A stretch of DNA of 38,800 nt, taken from Ectothiorhodospira shaposhnikovii. GTDB lineage: Bacteria; Pseudomonadota; Gammaproteobacteria; Ectothiorhodospirales; Ectothiorhodospiraceae. The DNA lies in the NCBI RefSeq assembly GCF_016584105.1, contig NZ_NRSM01000031.1, forward strand, positions 1 through 38,800, in the 5' to 3' direction. Below, piece by piece: positions 15,011 to 23,667 of this stretch. The first letter of the stretch is position 1. Each line of letters opens with the position of its first letter. The translations under genes and the position numbers were made by a program. Under the pieces are notes generated by a model. That model was given only the letters and a program-made list of their open reading frames with translations. It was not told the DNA's origin and ran no database searches.

Positions 15011-17692
15011 TCAGAGCCGCTTGCTTACTACCTTGATGCCGTCATCCTCCGGGCTGTTGCGGGAGGTGAAGCCCAGGCGGTGCATGAGGGCGATCATGTT
15101 GGTGTTCTGGGACAGCACTTCGCCTTCCATGGTGCGCAATCCCCGGGAGCGGGCCACATCCATGAGTTCGTTCATCAGGTGCGAACCGATGCCCCGGCCC
15201 TGCCATTCGTCCGACACCGCCAGGCCGAACTCGCAGCTTTGCTGGTCCGGGTTGGCGGTGTAGCGGGCCACGGCGATCTGCAGCTCCGAGCCGTCCGGTT
15301 GTTCACGCACCGCGATCAGGGCCATCTCCCGGTCATAGTCGATCTGGGTGAAGCGCACCAGCATGTGGGGGGTGAGTTCATGCACCGCCTGCATGAAGCG
15401 GAAATAGCGTGATTCCGGTGAGAGGTTGCGCACGAACTCCTGCTCGATCCGGGCGTCTTCCGGGCGGATCGGGCGGATGGTCAGATTGATGCCGTCCGGC
15501 AGCTGCCAGTTGTTCACCAGGTGGGCGGGGTAGGGGTGGATGGCCATGTGGGCATAGCGGTCCGGCATTGACGGCGGATAGTCCACCGAGAGGCGGGCGT
15601 CCACCGCCGCCAGTCCCCGTTCGTCGGCGATCAGGGGGTTGATGTCCATGTCCTGGATCTCCGGCAGTTCACAGACCATTTCCGATACCCGAAGCAACAC
15701 CTGTTCCAGGGCTTCGTCGTCCACCGCCGGCATGTTGCGGAATTCCTTGAGCAGCTTGGCCACCTTGGTGCGGGCGATCATACCTTCGATGATGACTTCG
15801 TTCAGGGGCGGCAGGGCCACGGCCCGGTCCTTGATGACTTCCACCGAGGTCCCGCCGGAACCGAAGCTGATTACCGGGCCGAATACCGGGTCCCGCAGTA
15901 CCCCTACCATCAGCTCGCGGCCGTAGGTGCTCTTGTGCATGCGCTCGATGGTGACGCCGTTGATGCGGGCATCGGGGCGCAGGCGCCGGGTGTCCTCGAT
16001 CATGGTCTGGAAGGCGCTGCGCACGGACTCGGCGCTGGCGATGTTCAGCCGCACCCCCTGTACGTCGGATTTGTGGGTGATGTCCGGAGAGTCGATCTTC
16101 ATGGCCACCGGATACCCCACGGTGCCGGCCGCCACCAGGGCCTCGCTGGCGGTGTTGGCGCGCATGGTCTGGGTGACCGGGATGCGGAAGGCGGACAGAA
16201 TCGCCTTGGATTCCATGGTGCTCAGGACCTTGCGGCCTTCCGACAGGGCGCTTTCGATGATGAGCCGCGCGCCCTGCACATCGGTGCGGGTGCGGTCGGA
16301 GAGGGGGCCGGGAACCTGCAGCAGCAGGCGCTGGTTGCGTTTGTGGGCGGCCAGATAGGCGAAAGCCTCCACCGAGGCTTCCGGGGTGGTGAAGTGGGGC
16401 AGGCGTTCCTTGGTGAAGTGTTCCCGGGCAGTGCGTACCTGGTTGTCTCCCATCCAGCAGGCCAGCACCGGCTTTTGGGTCTTGCGGGCTACCGGGGTGA
16501 TGGCCTGTGCCACACCCAGGGGGTCGGTCATGGCTTGGGGGGTGAGCATGACGATGGTGCCGTCCACGCCGTCGTCATCCAGGCAGGCCTTGAGGGCCGA
16601 TTCAAAGCGTTTGGCATCGGCGTCCCCCAGCAGGTCCACCGGGTTGCCGTGGGACCACTGGTCCGGCAGGGCCTTGTTCAGGCTTTCCATGGCGGCGACG
16701 CTGAGCTGGGCCATGCCGATGTCCAGTTCCACCGCCCGGTCCGTGGCCATGACTCCCGGGCCACCCGCGTTGGTGACGATGGCCAGCCGGTTGCCCTCGA
16801 TCCGGTAGCCGCTGGAGAGGATGCGGGCCGCGGAGAACAGTTGCTGGATGGTCATGGCGCGCACGGCACCGGCCCGTTCCAGGGCGGCGTCGAAGACGTC
16901 ATCGGCGCCGACCAGCGCGCCGGTATGGGACATGGCGGCCCGTGAGCCTTCCGCGTGACGGCCGGATTTGATGACGATGACCGGCTTCATGCGGGCCGCC
17001 GCGCGCAGGCCGCTCATGAAGCGCCGGGCGTTGCGGACCCCTTCCACGTAGACCAGGATGCTGCGGGTTTCCCGGTCCAGGGCCAGGTAGTCCAGCACGT
17101 CGCCAAAGTCCACGTCCGAGGCATCCCCCATGGAGACCACGGCGGAAAAGCCGATCTCCTGGCTTTCCGCCCAGTCCAGAATGCCGGTGCAGATGGCGCC
17201 GGACTGGGATACCAGGGCCAGATTGCCGGGCAGGGCCCGGTTCTTGCTGAAGGTGGCGTTCATGCCCCGGCTGGGACGAATGATACCCAGGCAGTTGGGG
17301 CCGATAAGGCGCAGATCGTACTCCTTGGCGATCTCCATCACTTCCTGTTCCAGACGCTTGCCCACCCGGCCGCTTTCGGCAAACCCGGCGGACAGCACCA
17401 CGGCGCCCTTCACTCCGTGCTCACCGCAGTGACGCAGGATGCCGGGCACCGTGCGGGCGGGCGTGGTCACGACCACCATGTCGACGGGGCGACCAATGGC
17501 TTCCAGGTCCGGATAGGCCTTGCGGCCCTGGACATTTTCATGCTTGGGGTTGACCGGGTAGAGCTCGCCTTTGAAACCGGCCTCGATGAGGTTGGTAAAT
17601 ACCAGTGTACCGAGGGCGTTGGTTCGATCACTGGCGCCGATGACGGCCACGCTGCGGGGATTGAAGATGTGGCTGAGAAAGTGAGGTCCCAT
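15011..17692 (-). CDS. NDP-forming acyl-CoA ligase fused to GNAT acetyltransferase (Pat-like)
   Basis: Multidomain protein of 893 residues. A CoA-binding Rossmann domain (about 5-130, FNPRSVAVIGASD) is followed by succinyl-CoA-ligase-like domains with SHTGAL (His256, the position of the catalytic His of ADP-forming acetyl-CoA synthetases), an ATP-grasp domain (about 470-690), and a C-terminal GNAT domain (about 725-893) with the acetyl-CoA motif SDEWQGRGIGSHL. The organisation is that of Pat/PatZ protein lysine acetyltransferases, which acetylate acetyl-CoA synthetase and other enzymes. Start at 17692 gives the usual family length. An in-frame ATG at 17788 has a good GAGGTG ribosome site and would add a basic 32-residue extension, so the start is open. 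It is divergent from a deacetylase-fold gene. Confidence 0.92.
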   Translation of the reverse strand: MGPHFLSHIFNPRSVAVIGASDRTNALGTLVFTNLIEAGFKGELYPVNPKHENVQGRKAYPDLEAIGRPVDMVVVTTPARTVPGILRHCGEHGVKGAVVLSAGFAESGRVGKRLEQEVMEIAKEYDLRLIGPNCLGIIRPSRGMNATFSKNRALPGNLALVSQSGAICTGILDWAESQEIGFSAVVSMGDASDVDFGDVLDYLALDRETRSILVYVEGVRNARRFMSGLRAAARMKPVIVIKSGRHAEGSRAAMSHTGALVGADDVFDAALERAGAVRAMTIQQLFSAARILSSGYRIEGNRLAIVTNAGGPGVMATDRAVELDIGMAQLSVAAMESLNKALPDQWSHGNPVDLLGDADAKRFESALKACLDDDGVDGTIVMLTPQAMTDPLGVAQAITPVARKTQKPVLACWMGDNQVRTAREHFTKERLPHFTTPEASVEAFAYLAAHKRNQRLLLQVPGPLSDRTRTDVQGARLIIESALSEGRKVLSTMESKAILSAFRIPVTQTMRANTASEALVAAGTVGYPVAMKIDSPDITHKSDVQGVRLNIASAESVRSAFQTMIEDTRRLRPDARINGVTIERMHKSTYGRELMVGVLRDPVFGPVISFGSGGTSVEVIKDRAVALPPLNEVIIEGMIARTKVAKLLKEFRNMPAVDDEALEQVLLRVSEMVCELPEIQDMDINPLIADERGLAAVDARLSVDYPPSMPDRYAHMAIHPYPAHLVNNWQLPDGINLTIRPIRPEDARIEQEFVRNLSPESRYFRFMQAVHELTPHMLVRFTQIDYDREMALIAVREQPDGSELQIAVARYTANPDQQSCEFGLAVSDEWQGRGIGSHLMNELMDVARSRGLRTMEGEVLSQNTNMIALMHRLGFTSRNSPEDDGIKVVSKRL

Positions 17693-17859
17693 GATTCGAC
17701 GGTCAACGCCTCTGAGTGAGTGTTCTTCCGAGTATAGTATGGGCGATGCTGCGGTGCGGCGAAACCGCTTTTTGATCAGGGCTTTCATCGGTTTGTACAC
17801 CTCTTTTTGCTGCACTGCTTCGCGGTAATATGGCCATGACCATGAAGGAGTCCATGACC

Positions 17860-18789
17860 ATGACCATCGCTTTCATTACCCACCATGACTGTACGCTGCA
17901 TCGGGTTGCCACACACCATCCGGAGGTGCCCGAGCGTCTGGCGGCCATTGATGACCGCATGCTGGCTTCGGGGCTGGGTATGTTGCTGCGGCATTACGAT
18001 GCGCCTCTGGTGACCCGGGAACAACTGCTGCGCGTCCATGCCGAGGATTATATTGACTGGGTGGAGGCTTCTGCACCGGGAACGGGCGGGATGATCTGTC
18101 TGGATGAGGGCGATACGGTGATGACCGAGCATACCCTGCAGGCGGCCCGGCGGGCGGCGGGAGCGGTCATCCTGGCGGTGGATCTGGTCATGGGAGGGGA
18201 GGCCAATTCAGCCTTCTGCAGTGTCCGTCCTCCAGGCCACCATGCGGAACGGGCACGAGCCATGGGCTTTTGCATCTTCAACAACATCGCGGTGGGGGCC
18301 GCTCACGCCCTGGCGCGCCATGATCTGGAACGGGTTGCCGTGGTGGATTTCGATGTCCATCACGGTAACGGCACGGAAGATATCTTCCGTAACGAGCCGC
18401 GGGTGATGTTCTGTTCCACCTTCCAGCACCCCTTCTATCCCTTTACCGAGACGGTCATGGATCGCTCGAATATCGTCGGTGTGCCTCTGCCCAAGGGCAC
18501 GACCGGGACGGAGTTTCGTGAGGCGGTGGCGGAACACTGGCTCCCTGCCCTGGATGCCTTCCAGCCTCAGTTGATGATGATCTCGGCCGGTTTTGATGCC
18601 CATCGGGAGGAGGACATGGCCGATTTCATGCTGATTGAGGATGACTATGCCTGGGTGACACGCAAGTTGCGGGAGATTGCCCTGCGTCATGGGGAGGGAC
18701 GGGTGGTGTCCTGCCTGGAGGGGGGCTATGCCCTGTCGTCCCTGGGGCGGTCGGCCTGCGTGCATGTGGATGCCCTGATCGGGCCGTGA
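17860..18789 (+). CDS. Histone deacetylase-family amidohydrolase (AcuC/acetylpolyamine hydrolase-like)
   Basis: Zn-dependent deacetylase fold, 309 residues. Motifs: RPPGHHAE with the His127/His128 dyad, zinc ligands Asp165 and His167 in DFDVHHGNGTE, Asp246 in SAGFDAHREED, and the catalytic Tyr290 in LEGGY. All catalytic residues are present. Bacterial members deacetylate acetyl-lysine (AcuC on acetyl-CoA synthetase) or acetylpolyamines. I chose ATG 17860 because AAGGAG (17845-17850) is spaced 9 bp from it; ATGs at 17830, 17836, 17842 and 17854 are badly placed. The gene is divergent from the acyl-CoA ligase/acetyltransferase, suggesting opposing roles. Confidence 0.95.
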   Translation: MTIAFITHHDCTLHRVATHHPEVPERLAAIDDRMLASGLGMLLRHYDAPLVTREQLLRVHAEDYIDWVEASAPGTGGMICLDEGDTVMTEHTLQAARRAAGAVILAVDLVMGGEANSAFCSVRPPGHHAERARAMGFCIFNNIAVGAAHALARHDLERVAVVDFDVHHGNGTEDIFRNEPRVMFCSTFQHPFYPFTETVMDRSNIVGVPLPKGTTGTEFREAVAEHWLPALDAFQPQLMMISAGFDAHREEDMADFMLIEDDYAWVTRKLREIALRHGEGRVVSCLEGGYALSSLGRSACVHVDALIGP

Positions 18790-18803
18790 TCATTCCCCAT
18801 CGC

Positions 18804-18839
18804 CGGCCCTTCTCCCCTGGCGGGGGGAGAAGGAGGCCG
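18804..18839. terminator. Strong hairpin between convergent genes
   Basis: CGGCC plus CTTCTCCCC (804-817) pair with GGGGAGAAG (824-832) and, after a 2-nt bulge, GGCCG (835-839); offsets are from 18000. There is no T-run on either strand, but the position between convergent genes suits a bidirectional terminator or mRNA 3'-end stabiliser. Similar CTTCTCCC hairpins recur in many GC-rich proteobacteria. Confidence 0.55.
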
Positions 18840-18846
18840 TGTCAGG

Positions 18847-19404
18847 CTATGCCTTCCACTTGATGTTGCAGCCCAGGCTGGGCTTCTGGTCTTGGGGTGC
18901 CGACTGCCCCGCCAGCAGGGCATCGGCGGCGGCCCGCAGGTCAGCGCCGGTGACCGGGAGGTCGCTGCCGGGTCGGGAGGCATCGAACTGCCCCCGGTAG
19001 AAAAGCCGCCGGTCCGCGTCGAACAGGTAGAAGTCCGGTGTGCAGGCGGCATCGTAGGCCTTGGCCACTTCCTGGGTTTCGTCGAACAGGTAGGGGAAGG
19101 TGTAGCCGAAGCGACGGGCTTCGTCCTTCATCTTCTCCGGGCTGTCTTCCGGGTAGTTTTCCACATCATTGGCATTGATGGCGATGACTGCCAGTCCCTT
19201 TTCGGTGTAGGTCCGGCCGAAACGGGCGAACTCGTGCCGGATCAGTTGCACGAAGGGGCAGTGATTGCAGATGAAGGCGATGACGTAGCCTTTTGCCTCG
19301 GGGAAGTCATCCAGGGAAACCCGCTTGCCGGTGCCCGGGTCGGGCAGGCTGAATGCCGGGGCCTGGGTGCCCAGTTCCAGCATGTTCGATTCTGTTCTTG
19401 CCAT
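18847..19404 (-). CDS. Thioredoxin-like (AhpC/TSA-fold) protein with CNHCP motif
   Basis: This 185-residue cytoplasmic protein has the thioredoxin/peroxiredoxin fold. It begins ELGTQAPAFSLPDP, has VIAFICNHCPFVQ near residue 45 (CxxC followed by Pro), TPDFYLFDADRRLFYRG near residue 117 (cis-Pro region) and ends PSLGCNIKWK, the characteristic tail of this widespread but poorly characterised family. It probably acts as a thiol oxidoreductase or peroxiredoxin-like protein. AGGAGGA spaced 8 bp from the ATG supports the start at 19404. It lies 25 bp downstream of the aldo/keto reductase on the same strand, so an operon is likely. Confidence 0.9.
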   Translation of the reverse strand: MARTESNMLELGTQAPAFSLPDPGTGKRVSLDDFPEAKGYVIAFICNHCPFVQLIRHEFARFGRTYTEKGLAVIAINANDVENYPEDSPEKMKDEARRFGYTFPYLFDETQEVAKAYDAACTPDFYLFDADRRLFYRGQFDASRPGSDLPVTGADLRAAADALLAGQSAPQDQKPSLGCNIKWKA

Positions 19405-19429
19405 GGTGGCTTTCCTCCTCGTGATGACG

Positions 19430-20464
19430 TCATGGGCAGGGGATGGTGTGGCGCTGATGCACCGCTTCGATCTCCTCCAGGACGGCTTGGCTCAATGTGA
19501 TCTCCAGGCTGGCGATGTTCTCTTCCAGTTGTTCCAGCCGGGTGGCACCGATGATGTTGCTGGTGAGAAAACCGCGACTGCTGACGAAGGCCAGTGCCAT
19601 CTGGGCCGGTGACAGTCCGTGGCGCTGGGCGATTTCCACGTAGGCGCGGGTGGCGGCCACGCCGGTTTCCCCGGAGTAGCGGGAAAAGCGGGAGAACAGG
19701 GTCAGGCGACCGTCGGCGGGCGTTGATTCCAGGTATTTGCCGCTCAGGGCGCCGAAGGCCATGGGGGAATAGGCCAGCAGCCCCACCTGTTCCCGGTGGG
19801 CCATTTCCGCCAGCCCCACCTCGAAACTGCGGTTGAGCAGGTTGTAGGGGTTCTGGATGGACACGATGCGGGGCAGGCCCTGGCGCTCGGCCACGCGCAG
19901 ATATTCCATCAGGCCCCAGGGGGTCTCGTTGGAGATGCCGATGGTGCGTACCTTGCCGGCCTTGACCATGTCCCCCAGCACCGCCAGTGTTTCGGCGATG
20001 GGGGTGTCATCGGCTTCCGGCTGGTGCTCGTAGCCCAGCTTGCCGAAGTAGTTGGTGCTGCGCATGGGCCAGTGGATCTGGTACAGGTCCACATAGTCGG
20101 TCTGCAGCCGCTGGAGGCTGTCGTGCAGGGCCTGCTCCAGGTGAGCGCGGTCGTGTCTGGGGCCGCCGCGGATATGGCCCAGTTCGCTGCCGGGGCCGGC
20201 GGCCTTGGTGGCGATCACCAGGTCATCCCGGCGTCCCCGCCGGGCCAGCCAGTTGCCCAGGTAGGTTTCGGTGCGCCCCTGGGTCTCGGCCCTGGGGGGT
20301 ACCGGGTAGAGCTCGGCGGTGTCGATGAAGTTGATGCCGTGATCCAGGGCCATGTCCAGCTGGCTGTAGGCCTCGGCTTCGGTGTTCTGTTCGCCCCAGG
20401 TCATGGTGCCCAGGCAGAGCAGGCTCACCCGGATGTCCGAAGTGCCCAGAGTCCTGTATTGCAT
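19430..20464 (-). CDS. tas: NADP(H)-dependent aldo/keto reductase, Tas-like
   Basis: This 344-residue (beta/alpha)8 oxidoreductase closely follows E. coli Tas: MQYRTLG at the start, LGTMTWGEQN, FIDTAELYPVPPRAETQG (catalytic Asp and Tyr), VIATKAAGP (Lys), DLYQIHWP (His), TIGISNETPWG and PYNLLNRSFEVGLAEM. Tas was named for suppressing tyrosine auxotrophy in E. coli under starvation; its natural substrate is not established. It probably shares a transcript with the downstream thioredoxin-like gene and is separated from the upstream phosphoribulokinase by a strong hairpin. Confidence 0.93.
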   Translation of the reverse strand: MQYRTLGTSDIRVSLLCLGTMTWGEQNTEAEAYSQLDMALDHGINFIDTAELYPVPPRAETQGRTETYLGNWLARRGRRDDLVIATKAAGPGSELGHIRGGPRHDRAHLEQALHDSLQRLQTDYVDLYQIHWPMRSTNYFGKLGYEHQPEADDTPIAETLAVLGDMVKAGKVRTIGISNETPWGLMEYLRVAERQGLPRIVSIQNPYNLLNRSFEVGLAEMAHREQVGLLAYSPMAFGALSGKYLESTPADGRLTLFSRFSRYSGETGVAATRAYVEIAQRHGLSPAQMALAFVSSRGFLTSNIIGATRLEQLEENIASLEITLSQAVLEEIEAVHQRHTIPCP

Positions 20465-20553
20465 GATGTTCTCCCGTCCGGTTCAGCGTTCAGTGCCATG
20501 GTAATCCAGGATGTCCGCAATGACACGGCAACGGGGCGGGCCGTGGGGGATGT

Positions 20554-20586
20554 CCGCCGGGGTTCCACATGTGAAATCCCCGGCGG
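20554..20586 (-). terminator. Hairpin downstream of the phosphoribulokinase gene
   Basis: CCGCCGGGG (20554-20562) and CCCCGGCGG (20578-20586) form a perfect 9-bp stem, with a loop that can extend through TT/AA and CAC/GTG pairing. It lies 19 bp past the stop. No T-run follows, so it may be a Rho-assisted or 3'-stabilising structure. Confidence 0.45.
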
Positions 20587-20604
20587 TACAGGGCATGGCG
20601 GGGT

Positions 20605-21495
20605 TTACGTGCGTTTTTCCAGCAGGTCGCGGATGATGGGCGCCAGGATGATTTCCATGGCCAGGCCCATCTTGCCGCCGGGTATCACGATGGTGTTGCG
20701 TCGTGACATGAAGGAGTCATGGATCATGTTCAGCAGGTAGACGAAATCCACACCAAAGCGCTTGTGGTCGCGGAAACGGATCACCACCAGGCTTTCGTCC
20801 GGGGTGGGGATGTCGCGGGCGATGAACGGGTTGGAGGTGTCCACCATGGGCACCCGCTGGAAGTTGATGTCGGTGCGGGAGAACTGCGGGGTGATGAAGT
20901 TCACGTAGTCGGGCATGCGCCGCAGGATGGTGTCGACGATGGCCTCGGCGGTGTAGCCCCGTTCCGCATTGTCGCGAAAGATCTTCTGAATCCACTCCAG
21001 GTTGACGATGGGGACCACGCCGATACCCAGGTCCACATGCTGGGCCACGTCCACGTCACCATCCTTCACCAGGCCATGAAGGCCTTCATAGAACATCAGA
21101 TCCGTGCCCGAAGCGATGTCTTCCCAGGGGGTGAATTCGCCGGGCTTGAGGTTGCCGCTGAGGCGGCCATTGTGATGGGCGGCTTCGTCGTCATTGTGGA
21201 TGTAGTAGCGCTTCTTGCCGGTACCCGTTTCTCCATAGGTCTTGAACAGTTCTTCCAGCTTGTCGAACAGGTTGGCCTCAGGGCCGAAATGACTGAAATG
21301 GTTGTTGCCCCGGGTGCCGGCCTCTTTCATTGCCTGTTTCATCTCCACCCGGTTGTAGCGGTGAAAGCTGTCGCCTTCGATGACTACCGGATTGATATGC
21401 TCACGGCGGAAGATGTGCTCGAAGGCATTCTTGACGGTGGAAGTCCCGGCGCCGGATGAGCCTGTGACGGCCACGATGGGGTGTTTCTTCGACAT
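20605..21495 (-). CDS. prk: Phosphoribulokinase (class I, bacterial)
   Basis: Phosphorylates ribulose 5-phosphate to ribulose 1,5-bisphosphate, the substrate of RuBisCO. The 296-residue length fits the octameric bacterial class. The P-loop-like VTGSSGAGTSTV is at about residues 10-21, and GDSFHRYNR (about 42), HFSHFGPEANLFDKLE and MFYEGLHG (Walker B region) are typical. AGGAG lies 8 bases before the ATG. No RuBisCO, carboxysome or cbbR gene is nearby. Non-autotrophic gammaproteobacteria also carry a related kinase (PrkB), so the gene alone does not prove carbon fixation. The upstream region is AT-rich, with several -10-like sequences on the minus strand. Confidence 0.93.
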   Translation of the reverse strand: MSKKHPIVAVTGSSGAGTSTVKNAFEHIFRREHINPVVIEGDSFHRYNRVEMKQAMKEAGTRGNNHFSHFGPEANLFDKLEELFKTYGETGTGKKRYYIHNDDEAAHHNGRLSGNLKPGEFTPWEDIASGTDLMFYEGLHGLVKDGDVDVAQHVDLGIGVVPIVNLEWIQKIFRDNAERGYTAEAIVDTILRRMPDYVNFITPQFSRTDINFQRVPMVDTSNPFIARDIPTPDESLVVIRFRDHKRFGVDFVYLLNMIHDSFMSRRNTIVIPGGKMGLAMEIILAPIIRDLLEKRT

Positions 21496-21640
21496 GTTCT
21501 GACTCCTCGTTGCTTGATGGTAAAAGCCTGCGACCCATTGTTTATTTGAATTTATATTTGTATCTATTCGGCACCGCCGTCGTGACCAGGGCCGTGCGCC
21601 TTGTCATCGCCGCAAAGTCGTGAGTCCCGTCCGTGCCGGG

Positions 21641-23479
21641 CTAGAACACCAGATTCAGCATCACCAGCGACACGATCAGGAACAGAACCGTCATGATGCT
21701 CCCCGCCCTCACGAAGTCCACGACCCGGTAACCGCCGGGCCCCATGATCAGGGCATTGACCTGATGGGTCGGGATCAGGAACGAGTTGGAGGTGGCAATG
21801 GCCACGGTGAGGGCGAATACCCTCGGGTCCGCGTCCATGCCCATGCCCTGTGCCGCGACAGCAAAGCTGACTGCCAGTGGCACCAGCAGCACCGTGGCCC
21901 CTACATTGGACATCACGAGGGTGAAGAACGTGGCCAGTATCGCCATGGTGGCCTGCAAAATCCAGGGAGACACCTGGCCGAGCAGGGACAGGGTCTGCTG
22001 GGCGATCCAGGCTGCGGTGCCGGTCTGATCCACGGCGGCCCCCAGGGGGATGAGGCTGGCCAGCAGGAATACCGTCTTCCAGCTCACGGCCTTGTAGGCC
22101 TCGTCGATGCTCAGCACGCCGGTGAGGATCATGCCCACGGCCCCCGTCAGCAAGGCCACCGAGAGTCGTAGATCGGTGAAAAGGATCAGTGCCAGGGTGA
22201 TGAGGAAGAAGGTCAATGCGAAATGTACCTTCTGGGGGCGCAGTTCTTCATGGGGGTAATCGCTGGTGATGATCACGAAGTCCCGGTCTTTTTCGATCCG
22301 GGCCAGCGAATCCCACCGGCAATGGCAGACCAGGGCATCTCCGGCCTGGAGCGGCACCTCTCTCAGCCCCTGGCGGATGGTTTCATCGCCCCGATGGATG
22401 CCCAGTACCGACAATCCATAGGTTTTGCGCATGGCGATGTCCGTCACGGTGCGGCCCACCAGATGGGAGCTGGGCGGGATCACCACCTCGCCGATACCCG
22501 AGCGGTTGGGAGCCAGGGCGTCGGCGAAGATATCCAGCCGGTCACTGAGGCGATTACCGCTCCTGGCGGCAAAGGCCTCCAGTGCCTCATGACGCCCCAG
22601 CAGCGCCAGGTGGGCATTGGGTGCGATGATCAGGCCGCTCCAGGGGCCCACCCGGCGCTCGCCGTTCATGAAGGTGGCCACGACAATCACGGGAAAGTCC
22701 CGCTCCAGATCGCCGACGGTCTTTCCCGCCAGCGTACTGTCGTCGCTCAGGCGCATTTCCCGGATGACGAAATCCAGCCCGTAGACCCGCTGAAAATAGG
22801 CTTCGGTGCTTTCGGCGTTGGTGCTTTCCCCCTTGGTGGCGGGCAGCACATGACGGCCCAGCAGTACGAAATAGAGAATGCCGGTGGCCACCAGGGCAAG
22901 GCCGATGGGGGTGACATCAAAGAGCTGGAAGGGCTCCATGCCCTCCGGCAGGAGATCATTGAGCAGGATCAGGGGGCTTGAACCCACCATGGTGATGGTG
23001 CCGCCGAGGATGGCGCAAAAGCCCATGGGCATGAGCAGCCGCGACATGCTCAGGCCGGTGCGGGCGCTGATGCGGGAGACCACGGGGATGAACAGGGCGG
23101 CGGCACCCACGTTCTGCATGAAGCTGGAGATCACGCCCACGGTGCCGGACACCATGGGCAGGATGCGCCGTTCCGTGTGGCCGCCCACCTTCATGATGAA
23201 GCTGGCCACATGGCTCATGACGCCGGTCTTGTCCAGTCCGGCACCGATGATCATGACCGCGATAATGGACATGACCGCGTTACTGGCGAACCCGTTGAAC
23301 AGGTTCTGGACATCGGTGATGTTGTGCAGGCCCGGCACCAGGCTCATCAGTCCCAGCAGGACCATGACGCAGATGGCGGCGACATCCACTCGAACCACTT
23401 CTGTGACGAACAGGACGATGGTGAGTCCCAGCAGTCCCAGGACGACCATCATCTGCGGTGTGAGAACGAGTGGTTCCAT
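21641..23479 (-). CDS. SLC13/DASS-family permease with cytoplasmic TrkA-C (RCK_C) domains
   Basis: An inner-membrane anion transporter of 612 residues. About five hydrophobic segments in residues 8-205 precede a soluble insert (about 210-410) with two TrkA-C-like units (LAGKTVGDLERDFPVIVVAT and SHLVGRTVTDIAMRKTYGLS), followed by about six more segments. This split layout is that of SAC1/SdcS-like proteins, which take up sulfate or C4-dicarboxylates with sodium. The substrate cannot be chosen from the sequence. Near the C-terminus, IATSNSFLIPTHQVNALIMG fits the second ion/substrate motif. No ribosome site precedes the ATG; a perfect TATAAT ends 4 nt before it, so translation may be leaderless. 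Confidence 0.9.
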   Translation of the reverse strand: MEPLVLTPQMMVVLGLLGLTIVLFVTEVVRVDVAAICVMVLLGLMSLVPGLHNITDVQNLFNGFASNAVMSIIAVMIIGAGLDKTGVMSHVASFIMKVGGHTERRILPMVSGTVGVISSFMQNVGAAALFIPVVSRISARTGLSMSRLLMPMGFCAILGGTITMVGSSPLILLNDLLPEGMEPFQLFDVTPIGLALVATGILYFVLLGRHVLPATKGESTNAESTEAYFQRVYGLDFVIREMRLSDDSTLAGKTVGDLERDFPVIVVATFMNGERRVGPWSGLIIAPNAHLALLGRHEALEAFAARSGNRLSDRLDIFADALAPNRSGIGEVVIPPSSHLVGRTVTDIAMRKTYGLSVLGIHRGDETIRQGLREVPLQAGDALVCHCRWDSLARIEKDRDFVIITSDYPHEELRPQKVHFALTFFLITLALILFTDLRLSVALLTGAVGMILTGVLSIDEAYKAVSWKTVFLLASLIPLGAAVDQTGTAAWIAQQTLSLLGQVSPWILQATMAILATFFTLVMSNVGATVLLVPLAVSFAVAAQGMGMDADPRVFALTVAIATSNSFLIPTHQVNALIMGPGGYRVVDFVRAGSIMTVLFLIVSLVMLNLVF

Positions 23480-23483
23480 TTAG

Positions 23484-23520
23484 ATTATATGCGTATGAGA
23501 TTATGGTATATGCGTGTCAA
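23484..23520 (-). promoter_or_regulatory. Promoter region of the SLC13-type gene with 21-bp-phased direct repeats
   Basis: On the minus strand, TATAAT (23489-23484) ends 4 nt before the ATG. TTGACA (23520-23515) lies 25 nt upstream of it, too far for a normal -35. ACGCATATA occurs twice (23507-23515 and 23486-23494 in plus coordinates), exactly 21 bp apart and overlapping the promoter elements. Confidence 0.45.
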
Positions 23521-23667
23521 ACCTTTTCATTATTTCATCGTATGCTTGAAATGCAACTCCCCTTTCAAGGCGTCATGATGCCCTGGCGCTGGGTTGCGCC
23601 TCTGGTCCGCAGGTCTGCAAGTTCGCTATGCTCACCGGATAACCTTCCAATCCCGGAGACCTCTGCC

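Noticed and set aside
23470..23667. Longer start for the universal stress protein (codons from 23470)
   Set aside because: The extra 66 codons cover the divergent promoter region, have no homology to UspA, and the ATG at 23668 has a ribosome site.
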